This document shows positions 16,217-24,913 of a stretch of DNA of 30,705 bases, in pieces (the first letter of the stretch is position 1; the number at the start of each line of letters is the position of its first letter). The DNA lies in NCBI GenBank assembly GCA_041853585.1, contig JBGZSM010000038.1, positions 1 through 30,705 of the forward strand, given 5' to 3'. Under the pieces are notes generated by a model, which was not told the DNA's origin, did no database searches, and was given only the letters and a program-made list of their open reading frames with translations. Position numbers and translations under genes: made by a program. The stretch is from JAUNKE01 sp041853585 (GTDB taxonomy: Bacteria; Bacillota; Clostridia; Peptostreptococcales; Filifactoraceae).

Positions 16217-18817
16217 ATGAAATTGGATTATCTGATACCGAATTTTATATTTACGGAAAACGGATTTAGGATAGATTATGCGACCTTGGAGGCGGAGAAG
16301 AGAGAATCCGCTCGAAAGCTTTGGGAAGACAAAGCATTTGATTCGCTATATCGATTGGGATTTCAAGTTGAGCCGGATGCGCTCAATGAATCGGCGGCTT
16401 TTTTAGTGCGTATAGCGGAAATGTTTTTTGAGATTTTGACAAAAATTCCGGAAGTGGAGATTGCAAGAGAAAACACGATTGTGCGTTTAGATGAAATTAC
16501 GACAAGTCATTTATTATCTCAAACGCCTTTTGTAATCGGGGCGGAGTATGTATCTGAAGTTTGGCTACAAAAAATTATTGACGGCTTGGCGCTTGTATTT
16601 ACCGATGAAATCCAAAATTACAAGGGGAAGGTGGAAGCGTATCTTGCACAAAAAAGCGAGAGATTGCATACGCCGGAAAGAATTTTTTTTCATCTGGTCG
16701 AAAGCAAGGAAGAAGATTATCCTTTTGCGTTTTTGGCAACCTATGCAACCAAAAACCCAAACGGTAAAGTAAGTCATATGCCGCTGGAGTATGCATTGGT
16801 GGAGTTCAAAAATTCGAGAGAAAAATTGATAGAGCTGCTCTCCTGTTTAAATAATGTGGCGAAAACATCGGATTTGATTGCCTCTTTTATGGAAAGCGGC
16901 GAGTTATTTTGGCCAATAAAAATAACAGCGGATGAAGCTTATGCATTTTTAAAACAAATTGAATCAATAGAAGCCTCAGGTGTGCTTTGCCGAATTCCCA
17001 ACTGGTGGAGAAGGCAATCGAGTTCCATTCAAAAGACGATTAAAATCGGCGAAAAAGAGCCGTCCAAATTGGGATTTGACACATTGATTTCCGTTACACC
17101 GACTCTTACAGTCGATGGGGAGGAGCTTACTAAAAGTGACATTGAAAAAATATTGATGCAAGGCGAAGGGTTGGTGCTTTTAAAAGGGAAGTGGGTCGAA
17201 GTGAATCACGAGCGACTTCGTAAACTGCTTTCCGATATGGAGAATATGGATGAGAAAATGACTTTGCTCAATGCTCTTCGTATCGATGGACAAAGTCTTG
17301 ATTTCGTAGATGATTCGACAGTAATCAGCAATGGGAAATGGCTTTCGTCCCTGATGAAGAAACTGACTCATCCGGAGAATATAAAGGAATTGAAATTGCC
17401 GAAGAGCCTCAATGCAAAGCTAAGACCGTATCAGATGAACGGGTACAAGTGGTTGAATTATATGAGCAATTTGAAATTCGGAGCATGTCTTGCGGATGAC
17501 ATGGGCTTGGGAAAAACCGTGCAGACACTTTCGTATTTGGAAAACATCAGACAGAAAAATAAAAATGCGGAAGCGCTGCTGATAGTTCCCGCTTCGTTAC
17601 TCGGAAACTGGGAGAGAGAAATTAAAAAATTCACGCCTAGTATGGATTACAATATTCTTCACGGCAAAAGTGCAAAAGAATTGAGCGAGCAAATTCTAAA
17701 CAAAAAATCATTCTTGACGATAACCACTTACAAAATGGTGAGTAGGCTTGATGAGATTTTGCAAAAGAATTGGGATGTGCTCATTTTGGATGAGGCGCAG
17801 GCAATCAAAAATCCGACAACCAAACAGACGAAACGGATCAAAAAGATTCGCTCAACGATGCGAATCGCGATGACGGGAACGCCGATCGAAAACGATTTGA
17901 GCAATTTATGGTCTTTGTTCGATTTTTTGAATGGCGGATTGCTCGGTACGGCGTCGGAATTCAAGAAATTTTGCAGAGACTTGAAGGAAGAACCTCAAAA
18001 ATATGTAAAATTAAAGAATATGATTTCGCCGTTTATTCTCAGAAGAGTGAAGACGGATAAAAGTATTATTTCGGATCTACCGGAAAAAATGGAGTTCATC
18101 GATTATGTCGGACTTTCCAAAAAGCAAATCGTGTTGTATAAAAAAGTGGTTGCGGATATGGAGAAAAAGATTTCAACAAGTGAAGGGATGAGTAGAAAAG
18201 GGCTTATTCTCACCACGATTATGAAGCTGAAACAAATTTGCAATCATCCCGACCAATATTTAGGTCAGGAAGTGTATTTGGAGAGTGAGAGCGGAAAATT
18301 CGCCATGCTGAGAGAACTTTGCGAAACCATTTATGAAAAAAGAGAGCGCGTCTTGATTTTTACACAGTTTCAGGAAATTACAGATTTTTTGGCTGAGTTT
18401 TTGCGCTCGGTATTCAACTCGGAGGGATTCGTTTTGCATGGCGCAACTCCGATAAAGCAAAGAAATAAAATGGTGGAGGAATTTCAGAGCGAGCGTTACA
18501 TTCCGTTCATGGTGCTTTCCGTCAAAGCGGGAGGGACCGGATTGAATCTTACGAATGCAAATCATGTGATACATTTTGATCGCTGGTGGAATCCTGCCGT
18601 TGAAAATCAAGCGACGGACAGGGCATTTCGCATCGGACAAGATAAAAATGTAATGGTGCATAAATTGGTTTGCAAAGATACGATTGAAGAAAAAATCAAT
18701 GAGCTGATTGAATCCAAAAAAGCACTCGCCGAGCAAATGATAGGAGCGGGCGAAGACAAAGTGCTTACAGAAATGAGCGATGAAGAAATTCTAAATCTTT
18801 TAAGATTGGATTTGTAA
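16217..18817 (+). CDS. SNF2-family DEAD/DEAH-like helicase
   Basis: An 866-residue bacterial SNF2 ATPase expected to translocate on double-stranded DNA or remodel protein-DNA complexes. Residues 1-390 are the variable helicase-associated region found in bacterial SNF2 proteins. The core starts at about 400 with LRPYQMNGYKWLNYMSNLKF. Motif I is DDMGLGKT at about 426; motif II is DEAQ at about 524; motif III is MTGTPIENDLSNLWSLFDFL. The second RecA-like half has LIFTQFQEITDFL, then LSVKAGGTGLNLTNANHVIH and FDRWWNPAVENQATDRAFRI with GQ (motifs V and VI). All catalytic motifs are intact. ATG 16217 follows GGAGTG. A SWIM zinc-finger gene starts 58 bases downstream, an association common in Firmicutes; the SWIM protein is probably its DNA- or protein-binding partner. 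Confidence 0.92.
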   Translation: MKLDYLIPNFIFTENGFRIDYATLEAEKRESARKLWEDKAFDSLYRLGFQVEPDALNESAAFLVRIAEMFFEILTKIPEVEIARENTIVRLDEITTSHLLSQTPFVIGAEYVSEVWLQKIIDGLALVFTDEIQNYKGKVEAYLAQKSERLHTPERIFFHLVESKEEDYPFAFLATYATKNPNGKVSHMPLEYALVEFKNSREKLIELLSCLNNVAKTSDLIASFMESGELFWPIKITADEAYAFLKQIESIEASGVLCRIPNWWRRQSSSIQKTIKIGEKEPSKLGFDTLISVTPTLTVDGEELTKSDIEKILMQGEGLVLLKGKWVEVNHERLRKLLSDMENMDEKMTLLNALRIDGQSLDFVDDSTVISNGKWLSSLMKKLTHPENIKELKLPKSLNAKLRPYQMNGYKWLNYMSNLKFGACLADDMGLGKTVQTLSYLENIRQKNKNAEALLIVPASLLGNWEREIKKFTPSMDYNILHGKSAKELSEQILNKKSFLTITTYKMVSRLDEILQKNWDVLILDEAQAIKNPTTKQTKRIKKIRSTMRIAMTGTPIENDLSNLWSLFDFLNGGLLGTASEFKKFCRDLKEEPQKYVKLKNMISPFILRRVKTDKSIISDLPEKMEFIDYVGLSKKQIVLYKKVVADMEKKISTSEGMSRKGLILTTIMKLKQICNHPDQYLGQEVYLESESGKFAMLRELCETIYEKRERVLIFTQFQEITDFLAEFLRSVFNSEGFVLHGATPIKQRNKMVEEFQSERYIPFMVLSVKAGGTGLNLTNANHVIHFDRWWNPAVENQATDRAFRIGQDKNVMVHKLVCKDTIEEKINELIESKKALAEQMIGAGEDKVLTEMSDEEILNLLRLDL

Positions 18818-18875
18818 ATAGGGATGGATTTTCAAAGCAAGCAAATGAATTTGAGTTGAGAGTTGAAGGTGCAGA

Positions 18876-19625
18876 ATGAGTAAATATTGGGATGAAATGG
18901 AGAAATTCAGACAGCCGAAGATTTCAAAATTGAAAACGAATATCAGCAACAGCAAAGACAAAGCATCCAAGAAAGGCAAGGAGCTTCATCCGATTGTCGT
19001 CAGTTCGAAAACTATTGCCAAAAGTTGGTGGGGAAAAGCCTGGTGCGAAAATTTGGAGCGATATGCGGATTACGAAAATCGAATTGACCGAGGCAAAAGA
19101 TATGTGAAGGCGGGAACCGTCATTGATTTGCAAATTGAAAGAGAGCGTATTTTTGCAAAGGTACAGGGCAGCAGAAAAACTCCTTATAAGGTTGAAATTC
19201 ACATCCGTTCGCTTTCCGAAAAGAAATGTCAAAGCATTATGGAGAGATACGGCAAAAAACTGGAAACTATCGAATCGCTTTTATCCGGAGACTTTCCCGA
19301 TGACATGCAGGAATTATTCAAAGAAAAAGGTGGACTTTTTCCGGAGCCGAAGGAGATTGATTTTGATTGCAGTTGTCCCGATTGGGCGATGATGTGCAAG
19401 CATGTGGCGGCGGCACTTTACGGGGTGGCTGTGCGTTTGGATGAAGACCCGATGTTATTTTTTACCCTGCGAGGAATTGATATGGAGCAATTTATTGATT
19501 CGACCTTGGGCGATAGAGTTGAGAAAATGGTTGCCAATGCGGAAAATGTTCTAAAAAACAGTAGTCGCATTTTGGATAAAAAATTGCAGAAAAAATTATT
19601 CGGAGATTTGAATCAAAAAGGATAA
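18876..19625 (+). CDS. SWIM zinc-finger protein (SNF2 partner)
   Basis: A 249-residue protein with a SWIM zinc-binding motif at Cys165-x-Cys167-x6-Cys174-x-His176 (CSCPDWAMMCKHVAAALYG). The upstream part includes WWGKAWCENLERYADYENRI and RGKRYVKAGTVIDLQI, a conserved block of bacterial SWIM proteins. SWIM domains bind DNA or proteins. ATG 18876 is preceded by GAAGGTG. It is co-directional with the SNF2 gene and separated by 58 bases without a terminator, so co-transcription is likely. Its cellular process is not known; repair or chromosome maintenance is the usual guess. Confidence 0.88.
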   Translation: MSKYWDEMEKFRQPKISKLKTNISNSKDKASKKGKELHPIVVSSKTIAKSWWGKAWCENLERYADYENRIDRGKRYVKAGTVIDLQIERERIFAKVQGSRKTPYKVEIHIRSLSEKKCQSIMERYGKKLETIESLLSGDFPDDMQELFKEKGGLFPEPKEIDFDCSCPDWAMMCKHVAAALYGVAVRLDEDPMLFFTLRGIDMEQFIDSTLGDRVEKMVANAENVLKNSSRILDKKLQKKLFGDLNQKG

Positions 19626-19680
19626 AATACAAGAGAGATTTGAAATCGGATTTTAATAAAAAATGATCTTAGAGATTGAG

Positions 19681-19734
19681 CAAAAAACTTCCGGAGCAAG
19701 ATGGTAAATACCGAAATGCTTTAGAGGTTTTTTG
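19681..19734 (+). terminator. Weak terminator-like hairpin
   Basis: CAAAAAACTTC (19681-19691) can pair with GAGGTTTTTTG (19724-19734), with one G-U, around a 32-base loop. The stem is AT-rich and the T-run is inside it, so termination is uncertain. It lies between the SWIM gene and the rqcP promoter. Confidence 0.3.
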
Positions 19735-19743
19735 TTTCAAAAA

Positions 19744-19772
19744 TTGCAAAGCGCTGCATTATCTGATACAAT
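19744..19772 (+). promoter_or_regulatory. Sigma-A promoter for rqcP-divIC
   Basis: TTGCAA (19744-19749) and TACAAT (19767-19772) with a 17-base spacer, 28 bases before ATG 19801. Confidence 0.65.
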
Positions 19773-19800
19773 ACATATATCGAAATGAATGGAGAAGACT

Positions 19801-20043
19801 ATGAGATTAGATAAATATTTGAAGGTGTCACGCATTATCAAAAGACGAACGGTGGCAAAGGATGCATCGGATTCCGGTGTCGTGCTTATCAACGGCAAAG
19901 AGGCAAAGGCATCAAGCAAGGTGAAGGTCGGCGATATTTTGGAAATTTCATTCGGCACAAAAATCGTCAAGGTGCGAGTGGAGCAGCTGCTGGAGAGTAC
20001 GAAAAAAGAAGATGCCGAACTGATGTATAGCATCATTGACTAA
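19801..20043 (+). CDS. rqcP: S4-domain RNA-binding protein RqcP (YabO)
   Basis: An 80-residue protein that is almost entirely an S4 RNA-binding domain: MRLDKYLKVSRIIKRRTVAK, DSGVVLINGKEAKASSKVKV and GDILEISFG. In Bacillus RqcP works with RqcH on the large ribosomal subunit in quality control, adding alanine tails to stalled nascent chains. It is the Hsp15-related family of about 80-90 residues, so the length is right. ATG 19801 is chosen over the in-frame ATG at 19789 because GGAGAAG (19791-19797) fits it. divIC follows 53 bases later, matching the yabO-divIC neighbourhood of Firmicutes. Confidence 0.88.
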   Translation: MRLDKYLKVSRIIKRRTVAKDASDSGVVLINGKEAKASSKVKVGDILEISFGTKIVKVRVEQLLESTKKEDAELMYSIID

Positions 20044-20096
20044 ATCGATTTATTTGATTTGTCGTTGATGTATTTTATGAAAGGATTTTGCAACGA

Positions 20097-20459
20097 ATGG
20101 ATAATAAATTTTTGCACGATAGAGAGGGTTTTGGCAATCAGCCGAAGTCGATTGAGCCGGTGGAGCAAAAGAACGAAGTGAAAAAACCGAAATTTTCGCC
20201 TTCGAGGATATTGATGATGATAGCCTTGGCTCTTGTGGTTTATCTGGGTACGGTGGTCGTATCGCGATATTTTACTTTGGAAGAATATGCCAAAGAAAAA
20301 GTGCGTGTCAAGGTGGAGCTTGAGAATGCCGACAAAGAAATCAAGGATTTGCAGGAGCTTATCGAGAATGCGCAAAATCCGGAGTTTATTGAAAAAATGG
20401 CGAGAGAAAATCTCAAGATGGTGCGTCCGGAAGAATCCGTCTATATCGTCGTCAAGTAA
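20097..20459 (+). CDS. divIC: Septum formation protein DivIC (FtsB family)
   Basis: A 120-residue bitopic division protein. Residues 1-37 are cytoplasmic and charged, 38-57 form one membrane helix (ILMMIALALVVYLGTVVVS), 65-100 form a coiled coil (EEYAKEKVRVKVELENADKE onwards), and 101-115 carry the family motif FIEKMARENLKMVRPEE. It forms a complex with FtsL and DivIB at the division septum. ATG 20097 is preferred over TTG 20088, which lies only two bases from AAAGGA (20080-20085). It follows rqcP in the same direction. Confidence 0.9.
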   Translation: MDNKFLHDREGFGNQPKSIEPVEQKNEVKKPKFSPSRILMMIALALVVYLGTVVVSRYFTLEEYAKEKVRVKVELENADKEIKDLQELIENAQNPEFIEKMARENLKMVRPEESVYIVVK

Positions 20460-20569
20460 TTAAGTCGGTGAAAACCAAACGAAATCTCTGAAAGATGGTT
20501 TTGAATTGGGTTTTATCTTCAGCCAGGTTTATAGGTTCGAAAACCTAAATATAAAAATAAGGACAAAGT

Positions 20570-21481
20570 ATGAAAGTTGCAGGTATAGATATCGGAACAA
20601 ATTCCATGCGGTTGCTCTTGACCGATTATTTCAAGCATGAGCAGAGCGCGGAATTTCAAAATCGGGAAAAAGAAGTGAAGATTACAAGAATGGGTAAGGG
20701 TGTCAATGCGAATCGGATGATTGAGCCCGAGACCTTTTCGCGCAATATCGATTCCTTTGAAGAATTTGTTCAAAAGGCAAGGAACAAAAATGTTGAGCAG
20801 ATTTTTGCAATCGGCACATCGGCTCTTCGCGATGCCAAAAACGGCGAGGACTTTGTAGCCGCTGCGGAAAAAACGACGGGTGTCAAAATCAATATCATCA
20901 GCGGAAATTTGGAAGCGGAACTCGGATTTTACGGCGTGTCGCAGGGTGTCAAAGAGAATGGACGAATCCTCATCATCGATATCGGCGGAGGCTCGACCGA
21001 ATTTGTCGTGGGCTCGCAGATTGAGGGCATCGTATTCAAAAAGAGCATCGACATCGGCGCGGTGCGAATGACCGACAAATTTGGAGAAGATACCGTCACC
21101 ATGAGTCATTTCATCGACAAAGAAATCCAAATCATCAACGACCTGATTGAGCGCTATGCCATCAAGCTGATTGTCGGAATCGGCGGGACGATCAGTACCG
21201 TATCCGCCATCAATCTTTGTTTGGCACGCTACGATTCCGATAAGGTGCACAACAGTTTGATTTCCAAACAGGAGGTCGAGTGCATTTTGAAATCTTTGGC
21301 CATGCTCAGCTTGGAGGAGCGTCGCAAAGTGGTCGGCTTACAGCCGGAGCGGGCGGACATCATCGTTGCCGGCGTGAATATTTTGCTCGGCATCATGAAG
21401 GAGCTTGGCATCGTGAGCATCACCGTCAGTGAATACGACAATCTCGAAGGATTGATTTACTACTATTTGAAGGATATATAA
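20570..21481 (+). CDS. Ppx/GppA-family phosphatase
   Basis: A 303-residue member of the exopolyphosphatase / guanosine pentaphosphatase family with the ASKHA (actin-like) fold. Motifs are GIDIGTNSMRLLL (phosphate 1), GTSALRDAKN, IIDIGGGSTEFVVGS (phosphate 2) and GIGGTISTVSAI. The length fits the short form that lacks the C-terminal HD domain. It would hydrolyse polyphosphate or pppGpp; which one cannot be told from sequence. Its stop TAA shares its last base with the ATG of the next gene, so the two are translationally coupled. A Ppx gene after divIC is a recurring order in Clostridia, to my recollection. Confidence 0.88.
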   Translation: MKVAGIDIGTNSMRLLLTDYFKHEQSAEFQNREKEVKITRMGKGVNANRMIEPETFSRNIDSFEEFVQKARNKNVEQIFAIGTSALRDAKNGEDFVAAAEKTTGVKINIISGNLEAELGFYGVSQGVKENGRILIIDIGGGSTEFVVGSQIEGIVFKKSIDIGAVRMTDKFGEDTVTMSHFIDKEIQIINDLIERYAIKLIVGIGGTISTVSAINLCLARYDSDKVHNSLISKQEVECILKSLAMLSLEERRKVVGLQPERADIIVAGVNILLGIMKELGIVSITVSEYDNLEGLIYYYLKDI

Positions 21482-22677
21482 TGAAACCATATGATATTAT
21501 CATTGTCGGAGCGGGGCCGGCGGGCATGATGGCTGCAATCGCATCCAATCGGGAGGTCGCTCTGCTCGACAAAAATGAAAGCGTTGGAAAGAAATTGCGC
21601 ATTACGGGTGGCGGGCGCTGCAACATCACGAGCAATATCGACATCGCTGATTTTTTTGAAAAAATACCGAGGAACAACAAATTTTTGTATAAGGCTTTTC
21701 ATCATTTTACAAACAAAGATTTGTTGTCTTTTTTTGAAAAAGAAGGAATCCGATTTAAAAAAGAAAACCAAAAAATCTATCCCGTATCGAACAAGGCGGA
21801 TGAGATTATCGACATTCTTTGGCGAAAATGCAAAGAGAAATCCGATATCTATTTGGGATGCGAGGTTATCGATTTTGAAAAGGACGCGCTTGCCTATCGG
21901 GTCGAAACCAATCGGCAGGCTTTTTACGGCAAAAAAATTATTTTTGCCGGCGGAGGAGCGAGTTTTGCATCGACCGGCTCGGATTTTGGGCTATGCAATC
22001 TGCTTTCGAAAAAAGGAATTAAAATTCAATCCGCCTTGCCGTCGCTCGTGCGTGTGCAATCCAATTCCGACTGGATTCGAAAATCGGCGGGGATTTCGCT
22101 CAATCCCGTTGCGGTTCATCTCTTTGAAAACAATAAAAAACTCAAGGTGATAGAGGGCGATATTCTCTTTACACATACGGGCATCAGCGGTCCGGCGGTG
22201 CTGGATGCGTCCGCTTATCTGACGGGCAATCCTTCGCCGATGCGCATGACGCTCGATTTGTTGCCGCGATTGAGTGAAGAAGAAATCATAACGATTCTCA
22301 AGAAAAAGGATGGAAAAAATATCATCGGCAAGCTGTCGGCATTCTTGCCGAAAAATCTGCTCAAAAATATTTTTGACGATGCCGATGTGGATTTCCACAA
22401 TCTCAAAAAAACGGCGATGAATGATTTGCTCGCCAAAATAAAAAATGCGCCCGTCGCCATTACCGGACTGGGCAGCATCAAAGAAGCCATCGTCACGCGA
22501 GGGGGCGTCGATGTCAAAGAAATCGACCCGTCCACGATGATACTCAAAAAGATGAAGGATATCTATGTTGCCGGAGAAATGATTGATGTCGATGCATTGA
22601 CCGGCGGATACAATCTGCAAATCGCTTTTTCGACCGGAACACTCGCCGGCAAGAGTGCATCCGAAAGTTTGGAATGA
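21481..22677 (+). CDS. BaiN/HI0933-like FAD-dependent oxidoreductase
   Basis: A 398-residue flavoprotein of the HI0933/YhiN/BaiN family. It starts with the dinucleotide fold DIIIVGAGPAGMMAAIA and the family block KLRITGGGRCNITS. It continues with KIIFAGGGAS, then LFTHTGISGPAVLDASAYLT. It ends with the second FAD-binding part TRGGVDVKEIDPSTM, and IYVAGEMIDVDALTGGYNLQ followed by IAFSTG. Some relatives are annotated as bile-acid pathway reductases, but for most members the substrate is unknown and none is assigned here. It overlaps the Ppx gene by one base and is followed by a bidirectional terminator shared with the convergent ilvE. Confidence 0.9.
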   Translation: MKPYDIIIVGAGPAGMMAAIASNREVALLDKNESVGKKLRITGGGRCNITSNIDIADFFEKIPRNNKFLYKAFHHFTNKDLLSFFEKEGIRFKKENQKIYPVSNKADEIIDILWRKCKEKSDIYLGCEVIDFEKDALAYRVETNRQAFYGKKIIFAGGGASFASTGSDFGLCNLLSKKGIKIQSALPSLVRVQSNSDWIRKSAGISLNPVAVHLFENNKKLKVIEGDILFTHTGISGPAVLDASAYLTGNPSPMRMTLDLLPRLSEEEIITILKKKDGKNIIGKLSAFLPKNLLKNIFDDADVDFHNLKKTAMNDLLAKIKNAPVAITGLGSIKEAIVTRGGVDVKEIDPSTMILKKMKDIYVAGEMIDVDALTGGYNLQIAFSTGTLAGKSASESLE

Positions 22678-22706
22678 GTTGGAAAATCTTACACAATGTG
22701 AACTCA

Positions 22707-22735
22707 AAAAGACCTTGCAAATCGCAAGGTCTTTT
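22707..22735. terminator. Bidirectional terminator between convergent genes
   Basis: AAAAGACCTTGC (22707-22718) and GCAAGGTCTTTT (22724-22735) pair perfectly over 12 bases with a 5-base loop. A-tract on one side and T-tract on the other allow termination of both the plus-strand flavoprotein operon and the minus-strand asparaginase-ilvE operon. Confidence 0.95.
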
Positions 22736-22747
22736 CATCATGAATTT

Positions 22748-23764
22748 TTACAGTTTTACAATCCATCCGTCCGGAGCTTCCACTTCGCCGAACTGAATTC
22801 CGGTCAATGTTTCGTATAGCTTTTTCGTAATCGGACCGACTTCGGTTTCGCTGAAGAATACATGCATTTTGCCGTTGTGGGAAATGCCGCCTATTGGCGA
22901 AATTACCGCTGCCGTTCCGCATGCGCCCGCTTCTTTGAATTCGTCGATATTATCAATCAGGCAATCTCTTTGCTCTGTTTTGAGTCCGAGATATTTTTCC
23001 GCAACTTCGAGCAAAGAATATTTGGTGATACTTCCCAAAATCGATGGAGAAAGCGGAGTTACAAAAACATCATCTTTCGTAATTCCGAAGAAGTTTGCCG
23101 CGCCGACCTCTTCAATTTTTGTATGCGTTGCCGGGTCAAGATAGATACAATCCGCAAATCCCGCGTCAACTGCCAATTTATGAGGATAAAGACTTCCTGC
23201 ATAGTTTCCGCCGACCTTTGCCGCACCGGTTCCATGTGGAGCCGCTCGGTCGTATTCGGTAGTAACAAAGTTTACCGGTTTGAGTCCACCCTTGAAGTAA
23301 GCACCAACCGGCGCAACCAAGATGCAGAATAAGTATTCCGGAGCCGGTCTTACACCGAGATTGTTTCCAATTCCAATCATAAATGGTCGGATGTAAAGTG
23401 TTGCACCTGTTCCGTATGGAGGAACGAATTCTTCATTTGCTTTGACCACTTTTTTGACTGCTTCGATGAATTTGTCCACCGGATATTCAGGCATCAAAAG
23501 TCTTCGGCAACTTTCAATCATTCTCTCCGCATTTTTGTCCGGTCTGAACAATTGGATTTCATTGTTTTTGGTTCGATATGCTTTCATCCCTTCAAAACAT
23601 TGTTGTCCATAATGCAGAGCTGCCGATGATTGTGCGATGGTAATCGTCTCTTCTTCAATCAATGCACCATCGTCCCATTTTCCATCTTTGTAGTAGGATA
23701 CGAAACTGCAATTTGTCTTCATATAAGCAAAGCCCAGTTGATCCCACTGAATTGATTTGTTCAT
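22748..23764 (-). CDS. ilvE: Branched-chain amino acid aminotransferase
   Basis: A PLP enzyme of fold type IV that interconverts leucine, isoleucine and valine with their keto acids using glutamate/2-oxoglutarate. It has 338 residues from the ATG at 23764, the size of the long BCAT type. Conserved pieces are ALHYGQQCFEGMKAYR, then LFRPDKNAERM, LYIRPFMIG, and RAAPHGTGAAKVGGNYAGSL with the PLP-binding lysine before VGGNY. The C-terminal part has EEVGAANFFGI and GACGTAAVISPIGGI. CAGGAGGAA just upstream fixes the start; an in-frame ATG at 23782 is too close to the ribosome binding site. Only 23 bases separate it from the asparaginase gene ahead of it, so they form one transcript. Confidence 0.93.
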   Translation of the reverse strand: MNKSIQWDQLGFAYMKTNCSFVSYYKDGKWDDGALIEEETITIAQSSAALHYGQQCFEGMKAYRTKNNEIQLFRPDKNAERMIESCRRLLMPEYPVDKFIEAVKKVVKANEEFVPPYGTGATLYIRPFMIGIGNNLGVRPAPEYLFCILVAPVGAYFKGGLKPVNFVTTEYDRAAPHGTGAAKVGGNYAGSLYPHKLAVDAGFADCIYLDPATHTKIEEVGAANFFGITKDDVFVTPLSPSILGSITKYSLLEVAEKYLGLKTEQRDCLIDNIDEFKEAGACGTAAVISPIGGISHNGKMHVFFSETEVGPITKKLYETLTGIQFGEVEAPDGWIVKL

Positions 23765-23787
23765 TTTTAATTCCTCCTGCAAATTTA

Positions 23788-24777
23788 TTAATAAATATAT
23801 ACGCTTTCAAAAAGACTTCGTATATAATTATCATCCTTGGATTTGTGAAGTGCCAGCATCAGTTTGATTCTCGCTTTTTGTCCGGAGAGTTCGCCGCCGA
23901 AAATCACACCGAGGTCATGGAGCATTTTTCCGCCGCCTTCATAGCCGTAGCTCGACATCACCCGTCCCGACGGACAGCGTGAAACGATGACTACCGCAAC
24001 ACGATTTTTTACCGCTTTTTGAATGTAGGGAATGAATGCCGGTGGGAGATTTCCACGGCCCATCGCTTCGATGACGATTCCTTTTGCACCTTGGTTGAGA
24101 TAAAAATCGATAATTTCAGGATTCATATCGATACAGGATTTGATGAGAAAGACATTTTTTTCAACATCGTCGGTATCGATAAAATCGCGCTCAGTAATAT
24201 TTCGATGGACGATAAAATCATTGGTGTCGATAATGCCGATCGGGCCGTATCGAGATTGAAATGTATTGAGTGACAAAGTATTTGTCTTGGTTACTTCAAG
24301 AGCGGTGTTCACTTCGTTGTTCAGTACAACTAGAACGCCTTTATCGACAGCTTTCGGAGAAATTGCCGTACAGACCGCCGCCGCCAAATTGGCAGGCCCG
24401 TCATATCCGAGCTCCGAGCTGTTGCGCATCGCTCCGACGACGACAACCGGTTTTCGAATATTCAGCGTCAAATCCCAAAAATACGCAGATTCCTCCAAAG
24501 TGTCCGTTCCGTGCGTGATGATGATTCCCGAGATATCTTCCCGCTCCGACAATTCCAAAATGATCTTTCGAATATCAAAAAGCATTTCAAAGCCGATATG
24601 CGGTCCCGGAATTTCGGAGTACTCGACAATTTCAATATCGGCGAGCTTGTCGATATTCGTTACCATTGAAATGATATCCTGGCCGTTGAGCGAGGGAATG
24701 GCAGCGCCGATTTCTTCATCCACGCTCATGGAGATGGTTCCGCCGGTAAAAATAATTGCGATTTTAGGTTTCTTCAT
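23788..24777 (-). CDS. L-asparaginase
   Basis: Hydrolyses asparagine to aspartate and ammonia. It is a 329-residue protein without a signal peptide, so cytoplasmic. Catalytic segments are FTGGTISMSVDE with the nucleophilic threonine, IIITHGTDTLEESAYFWDLT with the second threonine-aspartate pair, and VGAMRNSSELGYDGPANL, which takes the place of the family's lysine-containing loop. The C-terminal part (GIVIEAMGRGNLPPAF, SRCPSGRV) fits the family. The start is supported by AAAGGAG upstream on the minus strand. It is first in an operon with ilvE, driven by the promoter at 24808-24836. The pair may feed amino-group metabolism. Confidence 0.92.
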   Translation of the reverse strand: MKKPKIAIIFTGGTISMSVDEEIGAAIPSLNGQDIISMVTNIDKLADIEIVEYSEIPGPHIGFEMLFDIRKIILELSEREDISGIIITHGTDTLEESAYFWDLTLNIRKPVVVVGAMRNSSELGYDGPANLAAAVCTAISPKAVDKGVLVVLNNEVNTALEVTKTNTLSLNTFQSRYGPIGIIDTNDFIVHRNITERDFIDTDDVEKNVFLIKSCIDMNPEIIDFYLNQGAKGIVIEAMGRGNLPPAFIPYIQKAVKNRVAVVIVSRCPSGRVMSSYGYEGGGKMLHDLGVIFGGELSGQKARIKLMLALHKSKDDNYIRSLFESVYIY

Positions 24778-24807
24778 TTGGTTTTTCTCCTTTGTCGTTC
24801 TACTAAA

Positions 24808-24836
24808 ATTGTATGATATATACGGGAACTATTCAA
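24808..24836 (-). promoter_or_regulatory. Sigma-A promoter for the asparaginase-ilvE operon
   Basis: On the minus strand TTGAAT (24836-24831) and TACAAT (24813-24808) are 17 bases apart, about 30 bases before the asparaginase start. Confidence 0.7.
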
Positions 24837-24885
24837 GACCTTTCGCAAAAATTTCTATTTTAATCTACATATTCTACATTCAAAA

Positions 24886-24894
24886 TGTTATAAT
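24886..24894 (+). promoter_or_regulatory. Extended -10 promoter for the desulfurase-thiI operon
   Basis: TGTTATAAT forms an extended -10 element 19 bases before ATG 24914. The transcript leader would be short, about ten bases, with GGAG included. Confidence 0.55.
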
Positions 24895-24913
24895 AGGCTG
24901 TGGAGATGAGAAA

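Noticed and set aside
20532..20547. Perfect hairpin TAGGTT-CGAA-AACCTA before the Ppx gene
   Set aside because: Short, weak, and not followed by a T-tract; no clear terminator or riboswitch role.
24266..24913. Upstream extension of the cysteine desulfurase frame (about 216 extra codons)
   Set aside because: It is antisense to the asparaginase gene, serine- and isoleucine-rich, and the family start with a ribosome binding site is at 24914.
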